A DNA stretch of 17,148 nt from Propionivibrio sp. (lineage in GTDB: Bacteria; Pseudomonadota; Gammaproteobacteria; Burkholderiales; Rhodocyclaceae), in contig JAGNOM010000020.1 of the NCBI GenBank assembly GCA_017990155.1, forward strand, positions 1-17,148, given 5' to 3'. A program made the translations under genes and the position numbers. Numbering within the stretch: the stretch's first letter is position 1; each line of letters opens with the position of its first letter. The notes under the pieces are model-generated. The model saw only the letters and a program-made list of their open reading frames with translations. It was not told the origin of the DNA and did no database searches. Shown here in pieces: positions 8,900-16,032 of this stretch.

Positions 8900-8939
8900 G
8901 CGGACATCCGTGGTCATCGTTCTCGCCGCGGATGTCCGT
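8900..8939. terminator. Stem-loop between convergent genes
   Basis: Perfect 10-base inverted repeat CGGACATCCG (8901-8910) and CGGATGTCCG (8929-8938) around an 18-base loop, in the 60-base gap between the transporter stop and the stop of the opposing thioredoxin-fold gene. The location suits a bidirectional terminator. There is no T-run on either strand, so it may instead act as a transcript-end stabiliser or Rho-assisted site. Confidence 0.5.
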
Positions 8940-8948
8940 CGTAGTTCG

Positions 8949-9500
8949 TCAGTCGCGCCACTTGATCGAGCAGCCGATGCTCGCAACCTGCTCGACGGGG
9001 CCGTTCCCCGTTGCGGCAATCAGGCGCATGGCGTCCATCAGCTCACGTTTTGCTTCGGGCGAAGCCGGTGCGATACCGCTTGAGTCGAGTCGGCCGCGAT
9101 ATTGCAGCTCAAGCTCGCTGTTGAATCCGAAGAAGTCGGGCGTGCATGCCGCGCCGTAGTCGCGGGCGACGTGCTGCGTCGGGTCGTAGAGATAGGGAAA
9201 ACTGAAGGAAAGCTCTTTCGCCCATTTCTTCATGTTGACGAACGAGTCCTCCGGATAGGCGTGCGGATCGTTGCTCATCACCGCGGCGACGCCGAAGCCC
9301 ATCGCCTGCAGTTCGCGGGCATCACGGCAGATGCGGTCGATGATGGCCTTGACGTAGGGACAGTGATTGCAGATGAACATCAGGAGCAGGCCGTTGGGGC
9401 CGCGCAGCGTTTCAAGCGTCTTGTGCGCGCCGAAGGTGTCGGTCAGTTCAAAATCCGTGGCTTTCCAGCCGAAATTGCATATTGGGGCGCTGATGGCCAT
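8949..9500 (-). CDS. Thioredoxin-fold (AhpC/TSA-type redoxin) protein
   Basis: A 183-residue redoxin-family protein. The N-terminal part matches the AhpC/TSA-like thioredoxin fold: APICNFGWKATDFELTDTFG, then LLLMFICNHCPYVKAI with a CxxC pair at C44 and C47, then YGAACTPDFFGFNSELELQYRG. The tail SIGCSIKW (C177) is typical of this subfamily, usually annotated only as thioredoxin family protein. No signal peptide or lipobox is visible, so it should be cytoplasmic. Its redox partner is unknown. ATG 9500 is chosen (MAISAP); a GTG at 9503 directly before it is spaced better (seven bases) from the GGAG, so the start could be three bases earlier. It is a single gene, convergent with the transporter and divergent from rsmE over 50 bases. 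Confidence 0.85.
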   Translation of the reverse strand: MAISAPICNFGWKATDFELTDTFGAHKTLETLRGPNGLLLMFICNHCPYVKAIIDRICRDARELQAMGFGVAAVMSNDPHAYPEDSFVNMKKWAKELSFSFPYLYDPTQHVARDYGAACTPDFFGFNSELELQYRGRLDSSGIAPASPEAKRELMDAMRLIAATGNGPVEQVASIGCSIKWRD

Positions 9501-9516
9501 CACTGGGTCACTCCGG

Positions 9517-9548
9517 TTGCAACGACATTAAAAAAAGCTTTCTATAAT
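9517..9548 (+). promoter_or_regulatory. Promoter of rsmE with consensus -10
   Basis: A perfect TATAAT at 9543-9548 is preceded by an A-rich stretch. TTGCAA at 9517-9522 is the best -35 candidate, though its 20-base spacer is long. A start point about seven bases after the -10 falls on or next to the rsmE ATG at 9555, implying a leaderless transcript. Confidence 0.65.
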
Positions 9549-9554
9549 ACCACC

Positions 9555-10316
9555 ATGACTTTTCCCCGATTCCATTGCCCTGTCCCGATCACAGTCGGTG
9601 CGACCATCGATCTGCCCGAGAATGCTGCACGTCATGCCGGGCGTGTATTGCGTTTGCGCGCCGGCGACGGAATCGTTCTTTTCGATGGAAAAGGCGGCGA
9701 GTACAGTGCCCGGATTGCGGCGGTCGAGCGTTCAAATGTCGCCGCCGACGTGCTCGATTGGCACGACGTCGACCGTGAGGCGCCGATCGGCGTGACCCTG
9801 GTTCAGGCCTTGCAGTCGGGCGACAAGATGGATATGACGATTCAGAAAGCGGTCGAACTCGGCGCGGTTGGCGTTGTTCCCGTGGCGTCTCGGCGCAGTG
9901 TTTTGCGGCTGGACGGCGAACGGGCAGCGAAGCGCGTTGAGCATTGGCGCGGCGTTGCCGTCGCCGCCTGCGAACAGAGCGGACGCAATCGGGTTCCTGA
10001 AATTGCCGGTCTCGAAACGCTGGACCGCTGGCTGAACCGGCCGAAGCCGGCGAATGTCATGCGCCTGATGCTGGCACCCGGCGCGGATGCGACGCTCGCG
10101 GCCTTGCCGCGACCATCTTCCGAGATGCGCATCGAGCTGTTGATCGGCGCCGAGGGTGGGCTGGCGCCAGAGGAGCTGGAAAAAGCCGTGCACGCCGGTT
10201 TCGTCGGCATTCGGCTCGGGCCGCGGATTCTCCGCACCGAAACGGCCGGGCTGGCGGCGCTGGCGGCGATGCAGTGCTTATGGGGTGACTTTGGCGAGGG
10301 AGAGGGTCATGTTTGA
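9555..10316 (+). CDS. rsmE: 16S rRNA (uracil1498-N3)-methyltransferase RsmE
   Basis: SPOUT-class methyltransferase that puts the N3 methyl group on U1498 of 16S rRNA using S-adenosylmethionine. Length is 253 residues, as usual for RsmE (about 240-250). The N-terminal PUA-like RNA-binding part (about 1-75) contains ARHAGRVLRLRAGDGIVLFDG. The C-terminal SPOUT knot shows ALQSGDKMDMTIQKAVELG (85-103), LLIGAEGGLAPEE (195-207) and LGPRILRTETAGLAALAAMQ (221-240), the cofactor-binding loops. The frame is open upstream to 9102, but that part is antisense to the redoxin gene; ATG 9555 matches the family N-terminus. No Shine-Dalgarno precedes it and a TATAAT ends seven bases before it. It overlaps the next gene by eight bases. 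Confidence 0.96.
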   Translation: MTFPRFHCPVPITVGATIDLPENAARHAGRVLRLRAGDGIVLFDGKGGEYSARIAAVERSNVAADVLDWHDVDREAPIGVTLVQALQSGDKMDMTIQKAVELGAVGVVPVASRRSVLRLDGERAAKRVEHWRGVAVAACEQSGRNRVPEIAGLETLDRWLNRPKPANVMRLMLAPGADATLAALPRPSSEMRIELLIGAEGGLAPEELEKAVHAGFVGIRLGPRILRTETAGLAALAAMQCLWGDFGEGEGHV

Positions 10317-11820
10317 ATCGGCAGAACTCGGACACAAGATCAGCAAGAGTATTTTTCGCGAGGAGGAACCCAAGCTGCGCGCCGCCTTGCTCGATGCCCA
10401 GTTCGAGCTGCGCGAGAACGGCAAATTCCCGGTCGTCATCCTGATCAGCGGCGTCGATGGTTCCGGCAAGGGCGAGACAATCAATGTGATGTACGAGTGG
10501 ATGGACCCGCGCTACCTCTCGACGCTGGCGTTCTCGGCGCCAACCGATGAAGAGCGGGAACGTCCCTACATGTGGCGCTTCTGGCGCGCCCTGCCGCCGA
10601 AGGGGCGGGTCGGCATCTTCGCCGGTTCATGGTACTCGAACCCGATCGCCGAGCGGATTCGCGGCGAGTTGTCGAAGGGCGATCTCGATCAGCACATGGA
10701 TCAGATTAATCGCTTCGAGGCCATGCTGGTCAACGAAGGCGCGCTGGTGATCAAGTTCTGGTTCCATCTGGCGAAGGATGGCCAGCGGCAGCGACTGAAG
10801 GCGCTCGAGAGCGATCCCCGCACGGCCTGGCGCGTGACCAAGGAGAGCTGGGCCCGTCTCAAGACTTACGACAAGCTGCAGGAAGCGGCCGGGCACGTCC
10901 TGCGCATGACCAACACGCCGTGGGCGCCGTGGGTTGTCGTCGAAGGAACGGACGACCGCTATCGTTCGCTGACCGTCGGCAAGATCGTGCTCGATGCGCT
11001 GCAAAACCGCCTCGCCGACAAGCGCGATCAGAACTTCCCGGTCGCGCCGCCGATGACGCGCAAGATCGACAGCCTCGACGTCTTGAGCGCGCTCGATCTG
11101 ACGCAGAAGCTGGAGAAGAGCGCTTACGAAACCCAGCTTGCCAAATGGCAGGGGCGCTTGTCCGAACTCGTGCGTCATCCCGAGTTCAAGAAGCACTCGC
11201 TGATCCTCGCTTTCGAAGGCTCGGATGCTGCCGGCAAAGGCGGCAGCATCCGCCGCGTCACGGCGGCGATTGACGCGCGGCAGTACCAGATCGTGCCGGT
11301 CGCCGCGCCGACCGAAGAAGAGCGCGCGCAGCCCTACATGTGGCGCTTCTGGCGGCATATTCCGCGTGTCGGCCGCGTCGCCATCTTCGACCGCACCTGG
11401 TACGGGCGGGTGCTGGTCGAGCGCGTCGAAGGCTTCTGCAGCGAAGCCGACTGGCTGCGCGCCTACACCGAGATCAACGATTTCGAACATGAGCTGCACG
11501 GCGACGGTGCGATCGTCATCAAATTCTGGCTGCAGATCAGCGACAAGGAACAGCTGCGGCGCTTCAAGGAGCGCGAGAATATCGAGTTCAAACGCTTCAA
11601 GATCACGGCTGAAGACTGGCGAAATCGCGAAAAGAGCGCGGACTATCACGCCGCCGTTTGCGATATGGTCGACCGGACGAGTACCAGCACCGCGCCGTGG
11701 ACGCTGGTTGAAGCCAACGACAAGAGTTTTGCCCGCGTGAAGATCCTGCGCACGATCTGCGAGCGCATCGAAAACGCACTGAATCTAGAGAAACCGCAAG
11801 AAAAGGCAAAGGAAAAATAA
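10309..11820 (+). CDS. pap: Polyphosphate:AMP phosphotransferase (class II PPK2, two fused domains)
   Basis: Transfers phosphate from polyphosphate to AMP giving ADP, linking polyphosphate reserves to nucleotide recharging. The 503 residues consist of two homologous PPK2 domains (about 5-240 and 265-490), the architecture of class II PPK2 enzymes. Each has a Walker A (GVDGSGKGE, K54; GSDAAGKGG, K310) and the lid-like segment PYMWRFWR. Walker B differs: the second domain has intact FDRTWYGRVLVERVEG (360-375, D361, R362, R367), whereas the first reads FAGSWYSNPIAERIRGE and lacks the Asp and Arg residues. The first half therefore looks catalytically impaired and the second does the chemistry, an asymmetry seen in the family. 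ATG 10309 is chosen because it gives the family N-terminus and overlaps the rsmE stop by eight bases; the frame's earlier ATG at 10156 lies inside rsmE. Four bases separate it from argA. Confidence 0.93.
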   Translation: MFESAELGHKISKSIFREEEPKLRAALLDAQFELRENGKFPVVILISGVDGSGKGETINVMYEWMDPRYLSTLAFSAPTDEERERPYMWRFWRALPPKGRVGIFAGSWYSNPIAERIRGELSKGDLDQHMDQINRFEAMLVNEGALVIKFWFHLAKDGQRQRLKALESDPRTAWRVTKESWARLKTYDKLQEAAGHVLRMTNTPWAPWVVVEGTDDRYRSLTVGKIVLDALQNRLADKRDQNFPVAPPMTRKIDSLDVLSALDLTQKLEKSAYETQLAKWQGRLSELVRHPEFKKHSLILAFEGSDAAGKGGSIRRVTAAIDARQYQIVPVAAPTEEERAQPYMWRFWRHIPRVGRVAIFDRTWYGRVLVERVEGFCSEADWLRAYTEINDFEHELHGDGAIVIKFWLQISDKEQLRRFKERENIEFKRFKITAEDWRNREKSADYHAAVCDMVDRTSTSTAPWTLVEANDKSFARVKILRTICERIENALNLEKPQEKAKEK

Positions 11821-11824
11821 CGCC

Positions 11825-13144
11825 ATGTCCGATGAGTTGACTTCCCTTCATTTCGTCTCCCTGTTCCGTTCGGTCGCCCCCTACATCAACCTGTTTCGCG
11901 GCAAGACCTTCGTGCTTGCCTTCGGCGGAAAGGCGATTTCGGGGACTCTGGCCAAGTCGCTGGCCTATGACGTTAACCTGCTTGCCGCACTCGGCGTGCG
12001 ACTGGTGCTGGTGCATGGAGCGCGTCCGCAGATCGAGGAAGAGTTGCGCGAGAAAGGTATCGAATCGCGCACTCACGGCGGCTACCGGATTACCGACTCG
12101 GCGACGCTCGATTGCGTGATCGACGCCGTCGGCAGCGTCTATCTGGAGATCGACGCGTTGTTGTCGCAGGGCTTGCCCGATACGCCGATGGCCAACAGCA
12201 CGATTCGCGTGATCAAGGGGAATTTCATCACCGCCAAGCCGCTCGGCGTGCTTGACGGTGTCGATATGCAATACGCCGGCAGCGTGCGCAAGATCGACGC
12301 CGAAGGCATTCGCTCGCAACTCGGCATCGGCAACATCGTGATCCTCTCCTGTCTTGGCGCCAGTCCAACCGGGGAAATCTTCAACCTGGCGATGGAAGAG
12401 GTGGCCGAAGCCACCGCCGTAGCCATCGGCGCCGACAAGCTCATCTTCCTGACCGACAGCCAGGGCGTGACCGATATCGACGGCAAGCTGCTCGACGAAA
12501 TGACCACCGACATGGCCGAGCGACTGATTTCGATCGGTGACTGGTTGTCGCCCGATCTCAAGCGCTACCTGCCGAGCGCTGTGCGCGCCAGTCGCGCCGG
12601 CGTCGGCCGGGTGCACCTGATCGGTTTCAACGAAGACGGGACGCTGCTACTGGAACTGTTCTCGCGCGAAGGCGTCGGCACCATCATCACGCGCGAGTCG
12701 CTTGAAATTTTGCGCGACGCCAAGCCGGACGACATTGCCGGCCTGGTCGCGCTGATCGAGCCGCTGGAAGAGGACGGCACGCTGGTGCGCCGTTCGCGCG
12801 AACTGCTCGAACGCGAAATCACCCGCTTCTCGGTGGTCGAGCACGATGGCTTGATCGTCGGTTGCGCCGCGCTTTATCCCTACGGCGAGGATCAGGCCGA
12901 ACTGGCGTGCGTTGCGGTGCATCCGCACTACCGGCGCTGGGGCTACGGCGAGCAACTCCTGAAACGCATCGAAACGCGCGCCCGCGCCGTCGGCATCAAG
13001 CGCCTGTTTGTATTGACGACACGCACTGCGCACTGGTTCAAGGAGCGTGGCTTCGTCGATCAGACCGTCGATCATCTGCCGGCGGAAAAGCGCCTGCTGT
13101 ACAACATGCAACGGCGCTCGAAAGTGTTTGCCAAACCCCTGTAA
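11825..13144 (+). CDS. argA: Amino-acid N-acetyltransferase (N-acetylglutamate synthase) ArgA
   Basis: First enzyme of arginine synthesis: acetylates glutamate with acetyl-CoA. Length is 439 residues (E. coli ArgA has 443). The N-terminal amino-acid-kinase domain (about 25-285) starts with FVLAFGGKAISG (K36) and contains LVLVHGARPQIEEEL; in this family it senses arginine rather than phosphorylating. The C-terminal GNAT domain (about 295-430) has the acetyl-CoA loop in VAVHPHYRRWGYGEQLL (363-379) and LTTRTAHWFKERGF. ATG 11825 follows the polyphosphate enzyme's stop after four bases, with AAGGAAAAA at the end of that gene as ribosome binding site. It is the third gene of the rsmE operon; the link to its neighbours looks like packing rather than pathway. 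Confidence 0.96.
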   Translation: MSDELTSLHFVSLFRSVAPYINLFRGKTFVLAFGGKAISGTLAKSLAYDVNLLAALGVRLVLVHGARPQIEEELREKGIESRTHGGYRITDSATLDCVIDAVGSVYLEIDALLSQGLPDTPMANSTIRVIKGNFITAKPLGVLDGVDMQYAGSVRKIDAEGIRSQLGIGNIVILSCLGASPTGEIFNLAMEEVAEATAVAIGADKLIFLTDSQGVTDIDGKLLDEMTTDMAERLISIGDWLSPDLKRYLPSAVRASRAGVGRVHLIGFNEDGTLLLELFSREGVGTIITRESLEILRDAKPDDIAGLVALIEPLEEDGTLVRRSRELLEREITRFSVVEHDGLIVGCAALYPYGEDQAELACVAVHPHYRRWGYGEQLLKRIETRARAVGIKRLFVLTTRTAHWFKERGFVDQTVDHLPAEKRLLYNMQRRSKVFAKPL

Positions 13145-13175
13145 TCCTTGGGGAATTAACGCGTTTTCGGCGCGG

Positions 13176-13181
13176 TATAAT
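13176..13181 (+). promoter_or_regulatory. -10 element of yggX
   Basis: Perfect TATAAT in the 96-base gap after argA. No good -35 at 16-18 bases is visible; TTGGGG at 13148-13153 is 22 bases away and TTAACG at 13156-13161 is 14 away. Predicted start near 13188, giving a leader of about 50 bases. No terminator separates it from argA, so some read-through is likely. Confidence 0.5.
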
Positions 13182-13240
13182 CGGCCCGGTGTTCTGCTAT
13201 TACGCGGTTTCGTGACTGACAGTTTTTCGGAGTTTATTTC

Positions 13241-13513
13241 ATGGCAAGAATGGTTAATTGCATCAAACTTGGCCGCGAGGCTGAAGCCCTCGACTTCCCA
13301 CCCTATCCGGGCGAACTCGGCAAGAAGATCTACGCGCAGGTGTCCAAGGAAGCATGGCAGCAATGGATTCGCATGCAGACGATGATCATCAACGAGAACC
13401 GTCTGAACCTTGCTGATGCGGCGCATCGCAAGTATCTGGCCGAACAGATCGAAAAGCACTTCTTCGGCGAGGGGGCCGATCAGGTCGAAGGATTCGTGCC
13501 GCCAAGGAGTTGA
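13241..13513 (+). CDS. yggX: Fe(2+)-trafficking / oxidative damage protection protein YggX
   Basis: Small cytoplasmic protein that in Enterobacteria protects iron-sulfur clusters from oxidants and is thought to handle labile Fe(II). The 90 residues match the family length. Visible conserved features are Cys7 in MVNCIKL, the central YPGELGKKIYAQVSKEAWQQW (about 27-47), and QTMIINENRLNLADAAHRKYL. ATG 13241 has GGAG eight bases upstream (13229-13232). It has its own -10 and is closed by a strong terminator, so it is probably a separate unit despite following argA. Confidence 0.96.
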   Translation: MARMVNCIKLGREAEALDFPPYPGELGKKIYAQVSKEAWQQWIRMQTMIINENRLNLADAAHRKYLAEQIEKHFFGEGADQVEGFVPPRS

Positions 13514-13538
13514 TTCGTTTCTTTCCTGATGCACCAAA

Positions 13539-13571
13539 CAATTGGCCCCGCGAGGGGCCGAATTGCTTTTT
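13539..13571 (+). terminator. Rho-independent terminator after yggX
   Basis: GC-rich hairpin GGCCCC-GCGA-GGGGCC, extended by CAATT / AATTG arms with one bulged G, then CTTTTT. It sits 25 bases after the yggX stop. Read on the minus strand the hairpin is followed by TTGTTTGG, so it may also stop transcription of the convergent acyltransferase gene. Confidence 0.88.
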
Positions 13572-13588
13572 GGGGCTTTGCGCTTGCG

Positions 13589-14353
13589 TCAGGCGCGGTG
13601 TTTCTCCAGGAAATGCCTCGAGTAGCGGTCCGAGATCTTCGCCATCGGCATCAGGATCGGCAAGTCGGCGGTGTTGAAGTCCGGATCCCACGCCGGCTCG
13701 CCGCAAATGAAGGCGCCGGCGCGCAGATAGCCTTTGAGCAACGGCGGAACGGCGGTGCGTTGTTCATTGCGCAAGGCCGACAAAGGAAGCGGACAGCGCG
13801 GGAAAACGCGGTATTCGATCGGGCTCAGGTAGTCGCCGAGTTGGTCGTACAGGGCGGCGGCGCCGTGCCCGCCGTCGGCCATGCTGATGCTGGCGCAGCC
13901 GATCAGGTAGTCATGGCCGTGATCCAGCATGTATTTCGCCAGGCCGGACCAGAGCAGGGCGATGGTGGCCCCCGTCCGGTAGTCGGGATGAACGCACGAG
14001 CGGCCGATCTCGACCATGCGCGAACGTAAATGCTGCAGTCGGGTGAGGTCGAACTCGGTTTCCGAATAGTAGCTGCCGATGGTGCGAGCTTGCGCCGGTG
14101 CGAGAATGCGGTACGTGCCGACGACCTGCCCGGAGCGCTCGTCGCGTACGACGAGGTGCTCGCAATAGGCGTCGAAGATATCCTGGTCGACACCGGGCGT
14201 TCTCGGGTCGAGCCGTGCGCCGAGCTCTTCGGCGAAGACGCGGTAGCGCAGTTTTTTCGCGCCGAGGATCTCGCGTTCCGAGATCGCCAGTCCGACGCTG
14301 AGTGAATGTCGCGCCGATTCGCGGCGGCCGGTTTCGATGTTGACGTTCGTCAT
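13589..14353 (-). CDS. olsB: GNAT-type acyltransferase, OlsB-like (ornithine lipid synthesis)
   Basis: Resembles L-ornithine N-alpha-acyltransferase OlsB, which moves a 3-hydroxyacyl chain from acyl carrier protein to ornithine to form lyso-ornithine lipid. The 254 residues show the hemolysin/autoinducer-synthase-like acyltransferase fold: KKLRYRVFAEELGA (33-46), RMVEIGRSCVHPDYRTGATIALLW (112-135) and GCASISMADGG (152-162), all typical of this group. The O-acyltransferase partner OlsA is not in the window. ATG 14353 has AGGAG seven bases upstream, but that site lies inside a perfect hairpin (14357-14388). It follows phoU on the same strand after 89 bases and ends facing the yggX terminator. 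The fold assignment is secure; the ornithine substrate is from family knowledge, as relatives can use glutamine or other acceptors. Confidence 0.78.
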   Translation of the reverse strand: MTNVNIETGRRESARHSLSVGLAISEREILGAKKLRYRVFAEELGARLDPRTPGVDQDIFDAYCEHLVVRDERSGQVVGTYRILAPAQARTIGSYYSETEFDLTRLQHLRSRMVEIGRSCVHPDYRTGATIALLWSGLAKYMLDHGHDYLIGCASISMADGGHGAAALYDQLGDYLSPIEYRVFPRCPLPLSALRNEQRTAVPPLLKGYLRAGAFICGEPAWDPDFNTADLPILMPMAKISDRYSRHFLEKHRA

Positions 14354-14356
14354 CGT

Positions 14357-14388
14357 TTGTCTCCTGATCTGAATTTGCCAGGAGACAA
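14357..14388 (-). promoter_or_regulatory. Hairpin sequestering the olsB ribosome binding site
   Basis: Perfect 10-base inverted repeat: on the minus strand TTGTCTCCTG, a 12-base loop, then CAGGAGACAA. The second arm contains the whole olsB Shine-Dalgarno (AGGAG) and ends three bases before the ATG at 14353. Folded in the mRNA it would block initiation. As DNA it could also be a dyad operator. Confidence 0.65.
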
Positions 14389-14442
14389 TACTTGGGCCAC
14401 GTTACCGGGACGTTGCCCTCAGGTTAAGGCTAGGTTTCAGTG

Positions 14443-15144
14443 CTACTCGGAAGCCATGCGCGCTTCGATTTCAGCGGCTGAGGCATGGCGAACGTTGAAT
14501 CCCTTGACCATGTAGATCACGTATTCGGCGATGTTCGTCGCATGGTCGCCGATGCGTTCGATAGCTTTGGCGATCGACATGATGTCGAGCGAACGCGTGA
14601 TGGTGCGTGGGTCTTCCATCATGTAGGTGATCAACTGGCGGGCGACGGACTGGTATTCGGCATTCACCTGCGCGTCGAGCCGCATCGCTTCGGTGACCAG
14701 GCTGACGTCGAGGCGCGCAAAGCCGTCGAGCGCGAGACGCAGCATCTTGAGCGCGGTCTCCGCCATGTGCGTGAGTTCCACGTTCAACGTCCCGCCGGTC
14801 GATTGATTCGCCAGCGAGATCCCCAGCCGCGCGATTTTGCGTGCCTTGTCGCCTACGCGCTCGAGGTCGGAAATGGCCTTGAGCACGGAAACGACCATGC
14901 GCAGATCGATCGCCGTCGGCTGCCGCTTGGCGATGACCTGATTGCACAGCGCGTCGATCTCGATTTCCATCTGGTTGATGCGGTCGTCGTCGCGGATGAC
15001 CGCTTCGAGTAGCGGCCGATCGCCGCTGTAGAGGCCTTCGATCGACTTCAGGACTTGCTGCTCGGTCATTCCGCCCATTTCCAGGACGCGGGTGCGCAGG
15101 CTCTCAAGTTCGAGGTCGAAATTCTTGGAGGTGTGATCGTTCAT
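14443..15144 (-). CDS. phoU: Phosphate signalling / transport regulator PhoU
   Basis: Peripheral cytoplasmic protein that, with the PstSCAB transporter, keeps the PhoR–PhoB two-component system off when phosphate is ample. The 233 residues are normal for PhoU. Two three-helix PhoU repeats each carry the metal-binding signature: ERVGD (95-99) and ERIGD (196-200). ATG 15144 (MNDHTSKNFDLELESLRTRVLEMGG) is chosen: GGAG lies eight bases upstream and homology begins here. In-frame alternatives at 15171 (MQKQPG) and 15204 are less likely. No pst, phoB or phoR genes are in the window, unlike the common pst–phoU arrangement. It lies between rpiA (75 bases upstream) and olsB (89 bases downstream), all read in one direction. 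Confidence 0.95.
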   Translation of the reverse strand: MNDHTSKNFDLELESLRTRVLEMGGMTEQQVLKSIEGLYSGDRPLLEAVIRDDDRINQMEIEIDALCNQVIAKRQPTAIDLRMVVSVLKAISDLERVGDKARKIARLGISLANQSTGGTLNVELTHMAETALKMLRLALDGFARLDVSLVTEAMRLDAQVNAEYQSVARQLITYMMEDPRTITRSLDIMSIAKAIERIGDHATNIAEYVIYMVKGFNVRHASAAEIEARMASE

Positions 15145-15219
15145 GCTCCGTGCTCCGGGTTGTTTTTGCATGGGAATAACAGACCTCCAAGAATAAGCGA
15201 CCAAGGTTACCGTTTTGTT

Positions 15220-15882
15220 TCAATCGGCCGTGTGTGTCTGAACACCGGTCGGCGTACCGAGCAGGCAGACGTCGGCCGGGCGGCAGGCGAAGAGACCGTT
15301 GGTCACGACGCCGACGATCTGGTTGATGCGCGTTTCCAGATCGACCGGGTCAAGAATCTGCAAGCCTTTGACATCGAGGATCAGGTTGCCGTTGTCGGTG
15401 ACGAAGCCCTCACGCACGACCGGGGTACCGCCAAGCTTGGTCAGCTCCCGCGCGACGTAGGCGCTGGCCATCGGGATCACTTCGACCGGCAGCGGGAAGG
15501 TGCCGAGCACGTCGACGAGCTTCGAGCCGTCCGCGATGCAGACGAACTTCTGCGCCACGGCGGAGACGATTTTTTCGCGCGTCAGCGCGCCGCCGCCGCC
15601 CTTGATCATGTGCATTTCCGGTGTGATCTCGTCGGCGCCGTCAATGTAGACCGGGATGTCGGTAACGTCGTTGAGGTCGAACACCTTGATGCCGTGCCCT
15701 TCCAGCCGGCGCTTGGTGTCTTCCGAGCTGGCTACGGCGCCGGCGATGCGGTCCTTCATGCCGGCCAGCGCTTCAATGAACAGCCGCGCGGTCGAGCCGG
15801 TGCCGACGCCGACAATCTTGCCTTCAACCACGTAGTCGAGCGCGGCTTCCGCCACGGCCTGCTTAAGTTCGTCCTGAGTCAT
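15220..15882 (-). CDS. rpiA: Ribose-5-phosphate isomerase A
   Basis: Interconverts ribose-5-phosphate and ribulose-5-phosphate in the pentose phosphate pathway; cytoplasmic. Length 220 residues (E. coli RpiA 219). Substrate and catalytic motifs are complete: GTGST (27-31), DGADE (81-85), and KGGGGALTREK (94-104) with catalytic E103; numbering coincides with E. coli. ATG 15882 is preceded by a modest GGA-containing site. It appears to be the first gene of a minus-strand run to phoU and olsB, divergent from the phosphoesterase gene over 150 bases. Confidence 0.97.
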   Translation of the reverse strand: MTQDELKQAVAEAALDYVVEGKIVGVGTGSTARLFIEALAGMKDRIAGAVASSEDTKRRLEGHGIKVFDLNDVTDIPVYIDGADEITPEMHMIKGGGGALTREKIVSAVAQKFVCIADGSKLVDVLGTFPLPVEVIPMASAYVARELTKLGGTPVVREGFVTDNGNLILDVKGLQILDPVDLETRINQIVGVVTNGLFACRPADVCLLGTPTGVQTHTAD

Positions 15883-15921
15883 TGCGTTCCATCCCTTTGC
15901 ATGCGAAGTTGATCGCCGGCC

Positions 15922-15927
15922 ATTCTA
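15922..15927 (-). promoter_or_regulatory. Possible -10 of rpiA
   Basis: TAGAAT on the minus strand, about 40 bases upstream of the rpiA ATG. The bases at the expected -35 distance read TGTCGT, a weak match. Confidence 0.3.
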
Positions 15928-15980
15928 GCGAAATGCCGTGCCCGACGACAGCGACGGGTTGCTGTGCCGCAGCTGCGGAA

Positions 15981-16010
15981 ATGTAACCGGATTGACTTCG
16001 TAACGTAACG
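15981..16010 (+). promoter_or_regulatory. Pho-box-like direct repeats upstream of the phosphoesterase gene
   Basis: TGTAAC at 15982, TGACTT at 15993 and CGTAAC at 16004 recur at an exact 11-base spacing, with one more GTAAC at 16000. PhoB sites are direct repeats of a TGTCAT/TGTAAC-like 7-mer at 11-base period. The middle repeat is poor, and the set ends about 24 bases before the ATG at 16033. It is a candidate only. Confidence 0.35.
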
Positions 16011-16032
16011 ATCGCCCACCAGCATTCGGGCC

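Noticed and set aside
9102..9554. N-terminal extension of rsmE to 9102
   Set aside because: It would be antisense to the redoxin gene and matches nothing in RsmE; the family N-terminus starts at 9555.
10156..10308. Upstream start for the PPK2 gene
   Set aside because: This stretch lies in the rsmE coding region; homology begins at 10309.
10627..13537. Three long minus-strand frames (10627-11649, 11603-12616, 12647-13537) opposite PPK2, argA and yggX
   Set aside because: All are antisense to well-supported genes and show no domains or ribosome binding sites.
15055..15912. A 285-codon plus-strand frame opposite phoU and rpiA
   Set aside because: It spans two convincing minus-strand genes and their gap; no family resemblance.
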